From Rhodospirillales bacterium (GTDB lineage Bacteria; Pseudomonadota; Alphaproteobacteria; Dongiales; Dongiaceae), in contig VFKA01000039.1 of the NCBI GenBank assembly GCA_009885795.1, forward strand, positions 1-64,000: DNA of 64,000 nucleotides, given 5' to 3'. Each line of letters starts with the position of its first letter. Positions within the stretch are counted from its first letter, which is position 1. Below, one piece after another: positions 50,939-59,870 of this stretch. Both the position numbers and the translations under genes were made by a program. The notes beneath the pieces are model-generated. The model did no database searches. It was not told where the DNA came from and saw only the letters and a program-made list of their open reading frames with translations.

Positions 50939-52473
50939 GGCTCGGCCAGTTCCAGGATATCCTTGTTCACTGCTACGTAGTCGAGGCTATAGGCGAGTTC
51001 GCCCGGCGATTCGGCGTGCACCGTGAACAGGCGATCTCCCGCTTCGACCCGTGCGCCCAGGCGGGCATGGAGTTCGACCCCCGCGGCCTTGGCAATCGGC
51101 GCGCCGGCGAGCTTCGCCACTTTGGCGAGCCGGCGGTTGTCGATGGCGGCGACCTGTCCTGTCCTTAGCGCAATGACCGGTCGGCAGTGGGCCGCCACGG
51201 GCGGCTCGCGCATGCCTCCCTGGGCCTCGCAAATGCGTTGGAACTTCGCCCAGGCCCGACCTTCGGCAAGGGCCTCGGCGGCGACGGCCTGGCCGGCGCC
51301 CGCCCCGGCCGCGCCGGCCAATTCGAGCAGGGCGCCCGCGAGCAGCGTGGCACGCTCGCGAAGGTCTTGAGGAGCGCCGGGCGCGACCTGGAGAACGGCG
51401 AGGACGTCCCGGGCCTCGAGCGCCGGTCCTATGCCGCGGCCGACGGGTTGGCGGCCGTCCGTCGCCATGACCCGCGCGTGTACGCCGAACGCGGCGGCCG
51501 TTTCGACAAGCGAGCGCGCGAGTCCCTCGGCTGCTTCCTGACCCCGCACCTTTGCCGTGGGTCCCACCGGAATATCCAAGATGATGTGGGTCGATCCGGC
51601 GGCGACCTTTTTCGAGATAACCGAGGCGACCAACTGTCCCTCGCTGTCGATGTCGAGTGCCCGTTCGATTCGAATCAGCACGTCATCCGCCGGGCTCAAA
51701 CGAACCGCGCCGCCCCAGACAACGCAGCCGCCCTCGCGCTCGACGACCCGGCGCATCGACTGAATATCCAGATCGACCGGGGCCATCGTTTCCATGGTGT
51801 CGGCCGTGCCGGCCGGCGAGGTGATGGCGCGCGAGGATGTCTTCGGCATGGTCAAGCCGCACGCGGCGGCGATTGCGACCACGATGGGCGTCGTCCTGTT
51901 ACCGGGCAGGCCTCCGACGCTGTGCTTGTCCACTACCGGCGACCGGTCCCAACGCAGCGACTCGCCGGCGTCGATCATCGCCCGTGTCAGGCCTGTCGTC
52001 TCGTCCCGGTCGAGATCGCGCGCCGCGCACACCGTAACGAACGAGGAAAGTTCGATATCCGTATAGCGACCGGCGACGATGTCGCGCACGATTTCCGCCA
52101 GTTCGTGGTCCTTGAATCGTTGGCCGAAGACCTTGGCGCGCAGGCGTCCGAGAGAAAGGACAGGAGGGGGATGGTTGACCGCGATTGGATCGCCCTCGCC
52201 TGCGCCGAGGAGCCGCCAGCCGGATTCGGATAGGCTCGCTTCGCCGTCCTTCAGCAGGTCGGAATTGATCTGGTTCAAGGTGGCGATGATCGAATACCCG
52301 GCGCTCGTTACCTGGACGCGGGCATGTGAGGTGAAGCCCTCCGCGCGGCAGACATGGCAGTCGCTCCGCATATAGATGACGGGCTCCTGGTGCGTATCGA
52401 TGCCGAGCCGTCTGAGCCGCAAGCCGTGACGGCGATCATGGGTGCCCTGCGAACGGGAAACGCCGCCGTTCAT
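50935..52473 (-). CDS. AMP phosphorylase-type nucleoside/nucleotide phosphorylase
   Basis: Thymidine-phosphorylase superfamily enzyme of 512 residues, of the AMP phosphorylase (DeoA-like, archaeal type) branch that turns NMP and phosphate into base and ribose 1,5-bisphosphate. The ~90-residue N-terminal extra domain is present, then DKHSVGGLPGNRTTPIVV (182-199) and KTSSRAITSPAGTADTME (211-228), the branch signature; plain thymidine phosphorylases differ here. The start ATG 52473 overlaps the MBL stop. Between prs and a beta-CASP RNase gene, it suggests RNA and nucleotide salvage. Confidence 0.9.
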   Translation of the reverse strand: MNGGVSRSQGTHDRRHGLRLRRLGIDTHQEPVIYMRSDCHVCRAEGFTSHARVQVTSAGYSIIATLNQINSDLLKDGEASLSESGWRLLGAGEGDPIAVNHPPPVLSLGRLRAKVFGQRFKDHELAEIVRDIVAGRYTDIELSSFVTVCAARDLDRDETTGLTRAMIDAGESLRWDRSPVVDKHSVGGLPGNRTTPIVVAIAAACGLTMPKTSSRAITSPAGTADTMETMAPVDLDIQSMRRVVEREGGCVVWGGAVRLSPADDVLIRIERALDIDSEGQLVASVISKKVAAGSTHIILDIPVGPTAKVRGQEAAEGLARSLVETAAAFGVHARVMATDGRQPVGRGIGPALEARDVLAVLQVAPGAPQDLRERATLLAGALLELAGAAGAGAGQAVAAEALAEGRAWAKFQRICEAQGGMREPPVAAHCRPVIALRTGQVAAIDNRRLAKVAKLAGAPIAKAAGVELHARLGARVEAGDRLFTVHAESPGELAYSLDYVAVNKDILELAEP

Positions 52474-53828
52474 GACAGTTGCGCCCGCTCGCCGTGTTCG
52501 GGGACCGTGCACGGCCAGCCCAATTCCCCCTCGATCCTTTTGCGCAACGCATCCGAAGCCTCGGGCTCGCCATGGGTGATGAACGTCATCCGCGGCGGCG
52601 CCTCGAAATTCCGCAGCCAGCCGATGATCTCGTCCGCGTCGGCATGGGCAGAGAGCATGTGGAGGTTTTCGACCTCGGCCAGGATCGGAACGTCGGCGCC
52701 GTGAATCTTGACGTTGTCGGCGCCGGCGATCATTGCCGCGCCCCGCGTCCCGCCGGCCTGAAAGCCGGTGAACAGGATGGTGTTGCGCCGGTCCGGCGCG
52801 TAGCGCTTGAGGTGGTGCAGGACTCGGCCTCCGGTCGCCATGCCGCTCGCCGACACGATGATCTTCGGCACGGCGGATTCGCCGAGCGCCTTCGATTCGC
52901 CGACGCTTCGGACGTAGGTGGCGACGTTGCACGCCGCGATGCACTCCGCCTCGGTCAGCCGGTGCTCGCCAAAGTGGTCGCAGAATACGCGGCTCGCGTC
53001 GATCGCCATCGGGCTGTCGAGGAACACGGGCACGTCGGGAATGCGGCCGTCCGTCTTGAGGCGCAGCAGATGATAAAGCACCGATTGAACCCGGCCCACG
53101 GCGAAGGCCGGAACGAGGACGGTCCCGCCGCGCCCGACGGTTCGGTTCACGATCTCGGCCAGGGCATTCTCGGGGTCCGTCGGGTCGTGCCGGCGGTTGC
53201 CGTAGGTCGATTCCACGAACAGATGATCGGCCTTCCGAACCGGCGCCGGGTCGGGCATCGTCGGGCTGCCCGGCCGGCCGAGATCGCCCGAAAAGACGAG
53301 CGTCATGCCGGCGCACTCGATCTGGACGATCGCGGCGCCGAGAATATGGCCGGCCACCAGGAAGCGGACGGTCGCCCCATTGCCGACGGGCCGCGGATCG
53401 TCGAATGAAACGGGACGGAAGTATCGAAGGCAATTTTCCGCATCCCGCTCCGTGTAGAGCGGGAGCGCCGGCTTGTGCTTCGTATAGCCGTAACGGTTCG
53501 CCCGTTCGGCTTCCCGCTCCTGCAGATAACCGCTGTCGGGCAGCAGAATGGCGCACAGATCCCTGGTGGCCGCGGTGCAGAGTATCGCACCCCTGAAGCC
53601 GTTGCGGACGAGCAGCGGCAGGTAGCCCGAATGGTCGAGATGGGCGTGCGTCAGAATGACGGCGCCGAGCCCGGCGCAATCGACGGGAAACGGCGCCCAG
53701 TTGCGCAGCCTCAGATTCTTGAAACCCTGGAACAGGCCGCAATCGACGAGGACGCTGGACCGTCCCAGATCCACGAGGTATTTCGACCCGGTCACGGTCC
53801 CGGCGCCACCGAGAAACGTCACGAACAT
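52470..53828 (-). CDS. MBL-fold beta-CASP RNase-like protein
   Basis: Metallo-beta-lactamase fold hydrolase of 452 residues, related to CPSF73/YhbX-type RNA-processing nucleases. The metal motif is LTHAHLDHSGYLP (His61, His63, Asp65, His66), later GHILGAAIVQI and FSGDLGRPGSP, the beta-CASP insert (VLVPAFAVGRVQSVLYHL), and VSASGMATGGRVLHHLK and LSAHADADEIIGWL. The stop overlaps the AMP phosphorylase start by four bases. Likely releases nucleotides from RNA for the phosphorylase, by inference from context. Confidence 0.9.
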   Translation of the reverse strand: MFVTFLGGAGTVTGSKYLVDLGRSSVLVDCGLFQGFKNLRLRNWAPFPVDCAGLGAVILTHAHLDHSGYLPLLVRNGFRGAILCTAATRDLCAILLPDSGYLQEREAERANRYGYTKHKPALPLYTERDAENCLRYFRPVSFDDPRPVGNGATVRFLVAGHILGAAIVQIECAGMTLVFSGDLGRPGSPTMPDPAPVRKADHLFVESTYGNRRHDPTDPENALAEIVNRTVGRGGTVLVPAFAVGRVQSVLYHLLRLKTDGRIPDVPVFLDSPMAIDASRVFCDHFGEHRLTEAECIAACNVATYVRSVGESKALGESAVPKIIVSASGMATGGRVLHHLKRYAPDRRNTILFTGFQAGGTRGAAMIAGADNVKIHGADVPILAEVENLHMLSAHADADEIIGWLRNFEAPPRMTFITHGEPEASDALRKRIEGELGWPCTVPEHGERAQLS

Positions 53829-53831
53829 CGA

Positions 53832-54491
53832 TCAGCTCGCCTTCACCCTATCGCGCCCACTCAACACGGATGGCACGAACCGCGGCACCCGCGCCATGTA
53901 GCGGCGGTAGTCGTCGCCGAATGTCGCCAGCGCCTCGCGCTCCTCGCGCAGCGCCAGGAGCACGTACATGACGACGAGGATCGGGAACATGGCGAGCGTC
54001 AGGATGGTCGGCCACTGCACCAGGAACCCGAACATGATGGCGACGAATCCCACATATTGCGGGTGGCGAACCCGCGCGTAGGGCCCGGTCGCGGCCAGGG
54101 CATGGTTGCGCTGCGCCTGGTAGAGGACGTTCCACGCGGCGGACAGCAGCCAGAAGCCGCCCCCGATGAAGACGTAGCTCAGGACGTGGAACGGCCCCAG
54201 ATGCGGGCTCGCTTTCCAGCCCAGTATCATTTCGAGTAGGTGGCCGGCGTCGTGGGAGAGCCAGTTGACCTCGGGAAAGCGGCTCTGCAGCCAACCCGAA
54301 AGGAGATAGATGGTCAGCGGAAAGCCGTACATCTCGGCGAACAGGGCGACAAGAAAGGCGCTGAAGGCGCCGAACGATCTCCAGTCGCGCGTCGATTGCG
54401 GCTTGGCGAAGCTCAGCGCGAAGCCGATGAAAATCGCCGAGTTGACGATGACCAAGAGCCAAAGCCCGTAGGCGGGTTGTTCCGCGTTCAT
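53832..54491 (-). CDS. ICMT/NnrU-like membrane methyltransferase
   Basis: Polytopic membrane protein of 219 residues, five to six hydrophobic segments. The C-terminal SAM-binding region reads GPYARVRHPQYVGFVAIMFGFLVQWPTI and REEREALATFGDDYRRYMARVPRFVPS, as in isoprenylcysteine methyltransferase-type bacterial proteins. It starts overlapping the DUF2933 gene by four bases, so belongs to the same transcript. Substrate unknown. Confidence 0.88.
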   Translation of the reverse strand: MNAEQPAYGLWLLVIVNSAIFIGFALSFAKPQSTRDWRSFGAFSAFLVALFAEMYGFPLTIYLLSGWLQSRFPEVNWLSHDAGHLLEMILGWKASPHLGPFHVLSYVFIGGGFWLLSAAWNVLYQAQRNHALAATGPYARVRHPQYVGFVAIMFGFLVQWPTILTLAMFPILVVMYVLLALREEREALATFGDDYRRYMARVPRFVPSVLSGRDRVKAS

Positions 54492-54751
54492 GTCCGGGGC
54501 TCCCCCCTAGGCTTGCCGCCATCCCCGTGCCCCGCATGCCCGTCGCCACGCCCCTGGCCGTGGTTCCCGTGCCCATGGAACAAATGCATGAGCGGGCAGA
54601 GGAGAAGGATCAGGAACGGAAGGATGCTCGACAGATGCGCCCGGTGCTCCGTCCACAGGAAGTACCCGCCGATCGCGATGAACGCGATGAAGACGTAGCC
54701 GGTGGGCGAGCCAAGGAAACCGCCGCCCCGGCGCTTGTGTTGTTCATTCAT
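54488..54751 (-). CDS. DUF2933 small membrane protein
   Basis: Protein of 87 residues: N-terminal GGGFLGSPTGYVFIAFIAIGGYFLWTEHRAH (one TM), a second hydrophobic stretch (LSSILPFLILLLCPLMHLF), and a His/Gly-rich tail (HGHGNHGQGRGDGHAGHGDGG) that could bind Cu, Zn or Ni. This matches DUF2933, often near metal ATPases. Start ATG 54751; overlaps neighbours on both sides by four bases. Confidence 0.88.
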   Translation of the reverse strand: MNEQHKRRGGGFLGSPTGYVFIAFIAIGGYFLWTEHRAHLSSILPFLILLLCPLMHLFHGHGNHGQGRGDGHAGHGDGGKPRGEPRT

Positions 54752-55011
54752 TGGATTTCCCCTTTCCGCGAAGTTTCGTTTGGCCGGCGCCGCACGGTAA
54801 ACGCCCCCCAGACAAGCAGGGCGGGGCACACAAGAAGGAGGGCAACGATCACCGCCGTAAAGAAAGACAGGCCGAACGCGAGAAGAACTCCCGTCGCCAA
54901 CACGATGGCAAGGAAAGGACACAACCAGATGAACCGCGACAACCAGGCCGTCGCCTTTTCGTCGGGCCCCGTGTCTTGGCGAAGGCTCGAATGCGCTTCC
55001 GGGCGGGTCAT
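54748..55011 (-). CDS. Small membrane protein, unknown
   Basis: Protein of 87 residues with two TM segments ([20 protein letters not shown] and [21 protein letters not shown]) and a basic C-terminus. Coupled by four-base overlaps to the metal-ATPase gene upstream and the DUF2933 gene downstream, so a role with the ATPase is likely. No family recognised. Confidence 0.75.
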   Translation of the reverse strand: MTRPEAHSSLRQDTGPDEKATAWLSRFIWLCPFLAIVLATGVLLAFGLSFFTAVIVALLLVCPALLVWGAFTVRRRPNETSRKGEIQ

Positions 55012-57329
55012 AGGTTTTCCAAGCGCGCGCGTTTGAGCAGGGCGGAATTCGCGATGACCGAGAGCGAGCTTAGCGCCATGGCCGCGGCGGCGATGATCGG
55101 GTTGAGGAACCCGAGCGCGGCGATGGGGATGCCGACGGCGTTGTAAATAAAGGCCCAGAACAGGTTCTGCTTGATCTTGCGCAGCGTCGCCCGCGACAGA
55201 CGGATGCTAGCCACCACGGCGCGTACGTCGTCGCGCACCAGGATGATTCCGCCGGTCTCCTTCGCCACGTCGGAACCGGACCCGATCGCGATTCCCACAT
55301 CGGCCACGGCCAGCGCGGGCGCATCGTTGACGCCGTCGCCCACCATCGCAACGACCTTGCCTTGCCGCTGCAGGTCTTGCACGACCTTGGCCTTGTCGCC
55401 CGGCAGGACCTCCGCCATGACGGTGTCGATTCCGAGCTCGCGGGCAATCGCCTCGGCGGTCCTGCGGTTGTCACCCGATAGCAGGATCACCTCCACCTTT
55501 TCGCGCTTGAGTTCGGCCACGGCTTGCTTCGCCTCGGGCTTCAGGGTGTCGGCGACCGCGACGACTCCGCCAAGAACGCCGTCCACGGCGACGAGCATCG
55601 CGGTCTTGCCTTCGGATTCGAGGTTCCGCATCGCCTCCTCCGCCGCGGCCGTATCCACGCCGTCGCGCGCGAACAGGCGGCGGTTGCCCAGGAGAACCTT
55701 GCGGCCGTCCACCACGCCCCGGATGCCGTGGCCGGGGATCGCCTCGAAGTTCTTCACCGCCGGCAAATTCAGCTTGCGGTGCGTCGCCGCGCGAACGATC
55801 CCCTCTCCAAGCGGATGCTCCGAACCGACCTCGACCGAAGCCGCCAATCGAAGCACGGCTTCTTCGTCCAGCGCGCCAAACACGATCACTTCGGTCACAT
55901 TGGGCTCGCCCCGCGTGAGGGTGCCGGTCTTGTCGAAGACCACCGTCGTCAGTTGGCGCGCCCGCTCCAGCACCTCCGCGCCGCGGATGAGGATGCCGGC
56001 CTCGGCGCCCTTGCCGACGCCCACCATCAGCGCCGCCGGAGTCGCGATGCCAAGCGCGCACGGGCAGGCGATGATGAGGACGGCGATGAAGGCAAGGAGC
56101 CCTTGCGGGAAATCGCCGGCCAGCCACCACACGGCGAAGGCGCCGAAGGCGGTAACCACCACCACCGGCACGAAGACGCGCGTTACCTGGTCGGCCAGCC
56201 GCTGCACCGGCGCCGTGCTCGCCTGCGCGTCTTCGACCAGCTTGACGATCTGCGCGAGGGCGGTGTCCGCGCCGATGCGCGTCGCCCGGACACGGAGCAG
56301 GCCGGTGCGGTTGAGCGTGCCGCCGATCACTCTTGTGCCGGGCCCTTTCTCGACCGGCATGGACTCGCCGGTCAGCATCGATTCGTCGGCCGCCGAGGCG
56401 CCCTCCTCCACGCTTCCGTCGGTGGCGAACTTCTCGCCGGGCCGGACGACGAAGACCTCGTCGACCATCAGCGTCTCGGCCGGCACCTCCATTTCGGTCC
56501 CTTGGCGCAAGACCCGGGCGGTCGCCGGGCGCAGATCCAGCAGCTTGCGCACCGCCGCCGAGGACCGCTTCTTGATAATCTCCTCCATGTACTTGCCGAG
56601 GAGGACGAAGGCGATGATGACCGCCGATACCTCGAAATAGACGTCGCGTTCCTCGACGCGGATCGGGAGCACCTGCGGGAAAAAAATCACCGCCACGCTG
56701 TAGAGGTAGGCCGTGGTTGTCCCCAGCGCGATCAGCGTGTCCATGTTGATGGACCGGGTCCGGATCGCGGCCCATGTGCCCCGGTAAAAACCCCAGCCGC
56801 CGATGAACTGGACGGGCGTCACCAGGATGAACAGCCACATGCCCCAGGTGAACCAGGGAAGCGCCGGAATGGGCGCCCAAGTGACGATCGTGGCCCCGGC
56901 GGCAAGGGCAAGGAAGGCGCCGGCGCGCAAGATCGCCAAGGCGAGGACGCCGGTGAGCGCGATGGCGACCCGCGTCCGCATGGCCTTCAGCTCCCGTTCC
57001 GGGTTTTCGAAGGTCTTCTGGCATTGCGGAGAGCAGAAGTAATAGGCGCGGCCGCCGCGCTCGGTGGACAGCGCGGTGGCCTTGTCCACCATCATGCCGC
57101 AGATCGGATCCTTGGCGAGCCCTGTTCCCCCGGCACGAGCCCCGCGCGACGGCATTGGGGCGGGGGCCCGCGGCGCCCCTGGCCGGCCGCCGATCCAGGC
57201 GTTCGGATCGGCGGCGAACCGAGCGCGACATTGCTCGGAGCAGAAATAATAGTTGGTTCCCGAATCCGTCGCGAACCGAAGCGCGGTCGCCTCGTCCACA
57301 TTCATGCCGCAGACCGGATCGACGGCCAT
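55008..57329 (-). CDS. P1B-type heavy-metal ATPase with two YHS domains
   Basis: Copper/heavy-metal transporting ATPase of 773 residues (ATG 57329). The N-terminus has two YHS metal-binding domains ([16 protein letters not shown] ... [12 protein letters not shown] and [16 protein letters not shown] ... [12 protein letters not shown]) instead of the usual HMA domains. The core has the actuator TGES, transmembrane CPC ([16 protein letters not shown]), phosphorylation site [21 protein letters not shown] and [18 protein letters not shown]. Closest in type to CopB/CopA-like exporters. First of a tight gene set; the Met-rich Spy-like gene upstream supports a copper role. Confidence 0.95.
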   Translation of the reverse strand: MAVDPVCGMNVDEATALRFATDSGTNYYFCSEQCRARFAADPNAWIGGRPGAPRAPAPMPSRGARAGGTGLAKDPICGMMVDKATALSTERGGRAYYFCSPQCQKTFENPERELKAMRTRVAIALTGVLALAILRAGAFLALAAGATIVTWAPIPALPWFTWGMWLFILVTPVQFIGGWGFYRGTWAAIRTRSINMDTLIALGTTTAYLYSVAVIFFPQVLPIRVEERDVYFEVSAVIIAFVLLGKYMEEIIKKRSSAAVRKLLDLRPATARVLRQGTEMEVPAETLMVDEVFVVRPGEKFATDGSVEEGASAADESMLTGESMPVEKGPGTRVIGGTLNRTGLLRVRATRIGADTALAQIVKLVEDAQASTAPVQRLADQVTRVFVPVVVVTAFGAFAVWWLAGDFPQGLLAFIAVLIIACPCALGIATPAALMVGVGKGAEAGILIRGAEVLERARQLTTVVFDKTGTLTRGEPNVTEVIVFGALDEEAVLRLAASVEVGSEHPLGEGIVRAATHRKLNLPAVKNFEAIPGHGIRGVVDGRKVLLGNRRLFARDGVDTAAAEEAMRNLESEGKTAMLVAVDGVLGGVVAVADTLKPEAKQAVAELKREKVEVILLSGDNRRTAEAIARELGIDTVMAEVLPGDKAKVVQDLQRQGKVVAMVGDGVNDAPALAVADVGIAIGSGSDVAKETGGIILVRDDVRAVVASIRLSRATLRKIKQNLFWAFIYNAVGIPIAALGFLNPIIAAAAMALSSLSVIANSALLKRARLENL

Positions 57330-57339
57330 GGGATTCTCC

Positions 57340-57633
57340 TCAGCCGATCCGCGCCGCGACGGCGTTGTAAAGCGGCCCGAAGACGAGGGCGATGTACCAG
57401 GCGAAGCCAAAGCTCTCGCCGAGGCCGAGGAAGAAGCTCGGTAGCGTCAGAAGCTCGAACCCCGGCAACAGCATGTTCAGCATGTTGTGCGCAATGGGCA
57501 GGCCGGGGGCCACGAGGTACCCGATGATGCACAGGAGATAGGTGATGACGAAGAACAGCCCGAGGCTGAGGCCGAAAGCCGCGATCGGGATGCGGCGATA
57601 GCCGCCGGCGGCCGAGGTCATCGAGGTCGACAT
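57340..57633 (-). CDS. Small membrane protein (DUF5676-like)
   Basis: Protein of 97 residues with two or three hydrophobic segments ([43 protein letters not shown]) and the typical [23 protein letters not shown]-terminus. Proteins of this kind often precede YHS-domain metal ATPases. Its stop lies ten bases before the ATPase ATG, so it is in the same transcript. Confidence 0.82.
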   Translation of the reverse strand: MSTSMTSAAGGYRRIPIAAFGLSLGLFFVITYLLCIIGYLVAPGLPIAHNMLNMLLPGFELLTLPSFFLGLGESFGFAWYIALVFGPLYNAVAARIG

Positions 57634-57686
57634 GAGGGCGTCCTCCTTGATTGATTGCCTTCGCGCGGTTGCCTAGGGTCGAACGG

Positions 57687-58475
57687 TTACATGGACCCCA
57701 TCCGGCCCGGCCGCGGTGAAAACAGGTCCGCCGCGGTCTTCTGTTGCTCGGCGGACAGAACCTTCTCCAACTCCAGGTAAGCGGCGCGGATGGCCTGGAT
57801 GCCTTCCGCGCGGGCGCCCAGCCAGCGCCCCTGCCATTCGAACCGCGCCGCTACGCTCGCCTCGGCCGGCATGCCGTCCTCGGCGGCGCGGAGTTCGCCC
57901 AGGCGTTTGGCGTTCGACCGTAGCGCTTCCGCGAAGGCGTCAAAGCCGTTGGCTTGCTCGTCGCTGATTCTCAGCTCAGCCCGCAGGAAGGCGATGCGCC
58001 CCTCGATGCGGTCGAACATGCCGGCCGGGTCCATCGGCCCCATGCCGGTCGGCCCGATGCCGCCAGGCCCCATTCCGCCAGGCCCCATTCCGCCAGGCCC
58101 CATTCCGCCAGGCCCCATGCCGCCGGATCCCATCATGCCCATCATGGGCATGGCCATCATGGGCTGGCCCATCATCGGCATCGCCATCATCGATTGACCC
58201 GCCGAGGCCATGGGGCAGCCCTGGGGCATCATGCCCATCATCGGCATCATCATCATGGGTTGACCCATCATGCCCATCATCGGCGCGCCGGGAGCCGTTG
58301 CTTGGGGGGGCGGCGCGTCTTGCGCGGTTGGCGCCGAGGGCGCGGCGTCGGCGGTGGCTGCCGTCCCCGCGGTCGCGGGGTGGTGTGCGTCCTCGGCCAG
58401 CGCCGGGCCGGCGAGAAGCGGCGCCGCAAGCAGCGCCAGCAGAAGAAGCTTCGTCGAGTTCATGTCGTCCTCCAT
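57687..58475 (-). CDS. Met-rich Spy/LTXXQ-like periplasmic protein
   Basis: Secreted protein of up to 262 residues (ATG 58463, MNSTKLLLLALLAAPLLAG, is the better start than ATG 58475). The signal peptide ends near PALA. The mature N-terminal half is low-complexity: Ala/Pro/Thr linker, then Met-rich GMMGQPMMMMPMMGMM-type runs that could bind Cu(I), then GGMGP repeats encoded by a 15-base tandem. The C-terminal ~115 residues look like a Spy/CpxP-type LTXXQ helical domain (IAFLRAELRISDEQANGFDAF, VLSAEQQKTAADLFS). A copper-buffering envelope chaperone is inferred. Confidence 0.85.
   Translation of the reverse strand: MEDDMNSTKLLLLALLAAPLLAGPALAEDAHHPATAGTAATADAAPSAPTAQDAPPPQATAPGAPMMGMMGQPMMMMPMMGMMPQGCPMASAGQSMMAMPMMGQPMMAMPMMGMMGSGGMGPGGMGPGGMGPGGMGPGGIGPTGMGPMDPAGMFDRIEGRIAFLRAELRISDEQANGFDAFAEALRSNAKRLGELRAAEDGMPAEASVAARFEWQGRWLGARAEGIQAIRAAYLELEKVLSAEQQKTAADLFSPRPGRMGSM
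58060..58127. repeat. 15-base tandem repeat (GGMGP coding)
   Basis: Four or more copies of CCGCCAGGCCCCATT, with slight variation at both ends, encode the GGMGP pentapeptide repeats of the Spy-like protein. Copy number could vary between strains. Confidence 0.9.
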
Positions 58476-58532
58476 CCTTCCATCGGTTGCGGGTAACCGC
58501 GGCCGACGCGGACGGTCGCCGCGCCGGCGCGG

Positions 58533-58922
58533 TCAGGCGGCGATGAAGGCGCGGGGAGGATGGAACTGGGGAGCGGAACCGATACCGGAAGTGGAATTGG
58601 TGGCGGTCATCGGAGAGAGCGCGCAACGCCCGGCATCGATGGAGGTCGTGACGGGCGCCAACGCCATGGCGCTACAACCGCCCAAGGTCGGCGGGCAGGC
58701 ATGGTTGGCCGGAGTCGCCGGATGATCGGGGTTCAAGCCGACACTACCGCCATCGTCGGCCGCCGCAAGCAGCGACACCGCACCATCGATCCCGCCCGTC
58801 GGTTCGGAAGAGGAAACCGTAGCGGCCAGAAACAGCCCCGCCAGCAGAAGGACGAAGACGGTCCATAACGACCGCCCCTCGCCAAGCGCACGATGATATC
58901 CGCTATCAGACCGCTGGGTCAT
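58533..58922 (-). CDS. DUF2946-like secreted small protein
   Basis: Protein of 129 residues with one N-terminal hydrophobic segment (LWTVFVLLLAGLFLAATVSS), probably a signal anchor or signal peptide. The rest is low complexity with HPATPANHACPPTLGGCSAM (Cys/His that may bind metal) and a Pro/His end. It recalls DUF2946-type proteins of copper loci, but the match is weak. It is the first gene after the FNR-type box and precedes the Spy-like gene by 57 bases. Confidence 0.6.
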   Translation of the reverse strand: MTQRSDSGYHRALGEGRSLWTVFVLLLAGLFLAATVSSSEPTGGIDGAVSLLAAADDGGSVGLNPDHPATPANHACPPTLGGCSAMALAPVTTSIDAGRCALSPMTATNSTSGIGSAPQFHPPRAFIAA

Positions 58923-58978
58923 TCTCGGCTCGCCATCCCAATTGATAACAGCATTGACCGGCGAAGGGGAGTCCCACC

Positions 58979-58992
58979 TTGATCAAGATCAA
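58979..58992. promoter_or_regulatory. FNR/FixK-type binding site
   Basis: TTGATCAAGATCAA is a perfect TTGAT-N4-ATCAA palindrome. It is centred about 63 bases upstream of the minus-strand start at 58922. A TGTTAT -10-like box (58945-58950, minus strand) lies at a spacing that suits activation by a Crp/FNR-family regulator. It is the only upstream site for the 58.9-50.0 kb gene run. Confidence 0.8.
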
Positions 58993-59032
58993 GGCTCCGA
59001 GAGAGTTCCGTGCGTGGGGTTCGGCAGCCCTG

Positions 59033-59617
59033 CTAACTCGGCCGGGTTTCGACGAAGCTAGGCCGCTCGGCGAATCGCGCCAGCCAGCCGGCAAGAAACG
59101 GGGCCTTCGCCCGCCAATCGCGGGTGTAGCGGAAATCGGTGTACTCCAGCGCCACGGCGGTCGCGATCTGATCGATACGGAGATCGCCGGCGGCGATCAC
59201 GGGCGCCAGCATCTCGAGCCGCGCGATCGCCCGGCCGATGCGCTGTTCGAGCTTGGCTATGTATTCGAGGTTTCTCAAGGGTTCCGGGCGGGTGACCTCC
59301 CCGCGCCGCTGCACGCCTGCTTCCATCACGCCGATGGCGAGAGCCAGGCGCACGTGCAGATCCACCCCGGCGCTTGGCGGATAAAGCGTGGGCCGTCCCG
59401 AAATCGAATCGACATGGGCGGCGATGACGCGGCTGTCATAGACGGCGCGGCCGTCATCCAGCTCCAGCGTCGGGATCAGGCGCAGGGGATTAAGCTCGTC
59501 GAGGAACTCGGCGGACGTGACCTCGATGCGCTTTTCCTCGTGCTTCACGCCCAACTCCAAGGCGACCACGCGGACGAAGCGCCCGAACGGGCTGGTCGGG
59601 CTGTTATAGAGAATCAT
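59033..59617 (-). CDS. Glutathione S-transferase family protein
   Basis: GST of 194 residues. The N-terminal thioredoxin-like domain is YNSPTSPFGRFVRVVALELG with the catalytic Ser region, LRLIPTLELDDGRAVYDSRVIAAHVD with cis-Pro and DSR, then an all-helical C-terminal half (YTDFRYTRDWRAKAPFLAGWLARFAERPSFVET). Possibly a maleylpyruvate isomerase or YfcG-like enzyme; substrate unknown. It starts 15 bases after the biotin carrier gene ends, so it may be the last gene of that operon. Confidence 0.9.
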   Translation of the reverse strand: MILYNSPTSPFGRFVRVVALELGVKHEEKRIEVTSAEFLDELNPLRLIPTLELDDGRAVYDSRVIAAHVDSISGRPTLYPPSAGVDLHVRLALAIGVMEAGVQRRGEVTRPEPLRNLEYIAKLEQRIGRAIARLEMLAPVIAAGDLRIDQIATAVALEYTDFRYTRDWRAKAPFLAGWLARFAERPSFVETRPS

Positions 59618-59632
59618 CGGATCGCTCTCGGA

Positions 59633-59857
59633 TCACTCGATCTCGACGGCGAGGAGCCCGGCGTCGATGCCTTCCTGGCCCTCCTTGATATGCACCGCCT
59701 TCACGGTGCCGTCGGCGCCGGCCGCATGCGGCACTTCGGTCTTCATCACTTCGAGGATGAAGAGGACGTCGCCGGCCTTCACCTTGTCGCCGGGCTTCAC
59801 CAGCACCTTCCAGACATTGCCCGGAACCATGGTTTCGATGTTTTCCGCCATTGTCAT
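59633..59857 (-). CDS. Biotin carboxyl carrier protein (small)
   Basis: Biotinyl/lipoyl domain protein of 74 residues: ENIETMVPGNVWKVLVKPGDKVKAGDVLFILEVMKTEVPHAAGADGTVKAVHI. The Lys of the MKT motif would carry biotin. It is a stand-alone carrier, between the PxpC-like gene and a GST gene. With the biotin carboxylase gene upstream, it should form a carboxylase of unusual partners. Confidence 0.93.
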   Translation of the reverse strand: MTMAENIETMVPGNVWKVLVKPGDKVKAGDVLFILEVMKTEVPHAAGADGTVKAVHIKEGQEGIDAGLLAVEIE

Positions 59858-59870
59858 TTTCTCCCTGGAA

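Noticed and set aside
55524-57527. 667-codon plus-strand frame over the metal ATPase
   Set aside because: Antisense shadow; composition is Arg/Asp/His-rich without motifs.
58060-58127. Regularly repeated 15-base units as a possible CRISPR array
   Set aside because: Units are contiguous without spacers and encode GGMGP repeats in frame. No CRISPR or cas gene was seen in the window.
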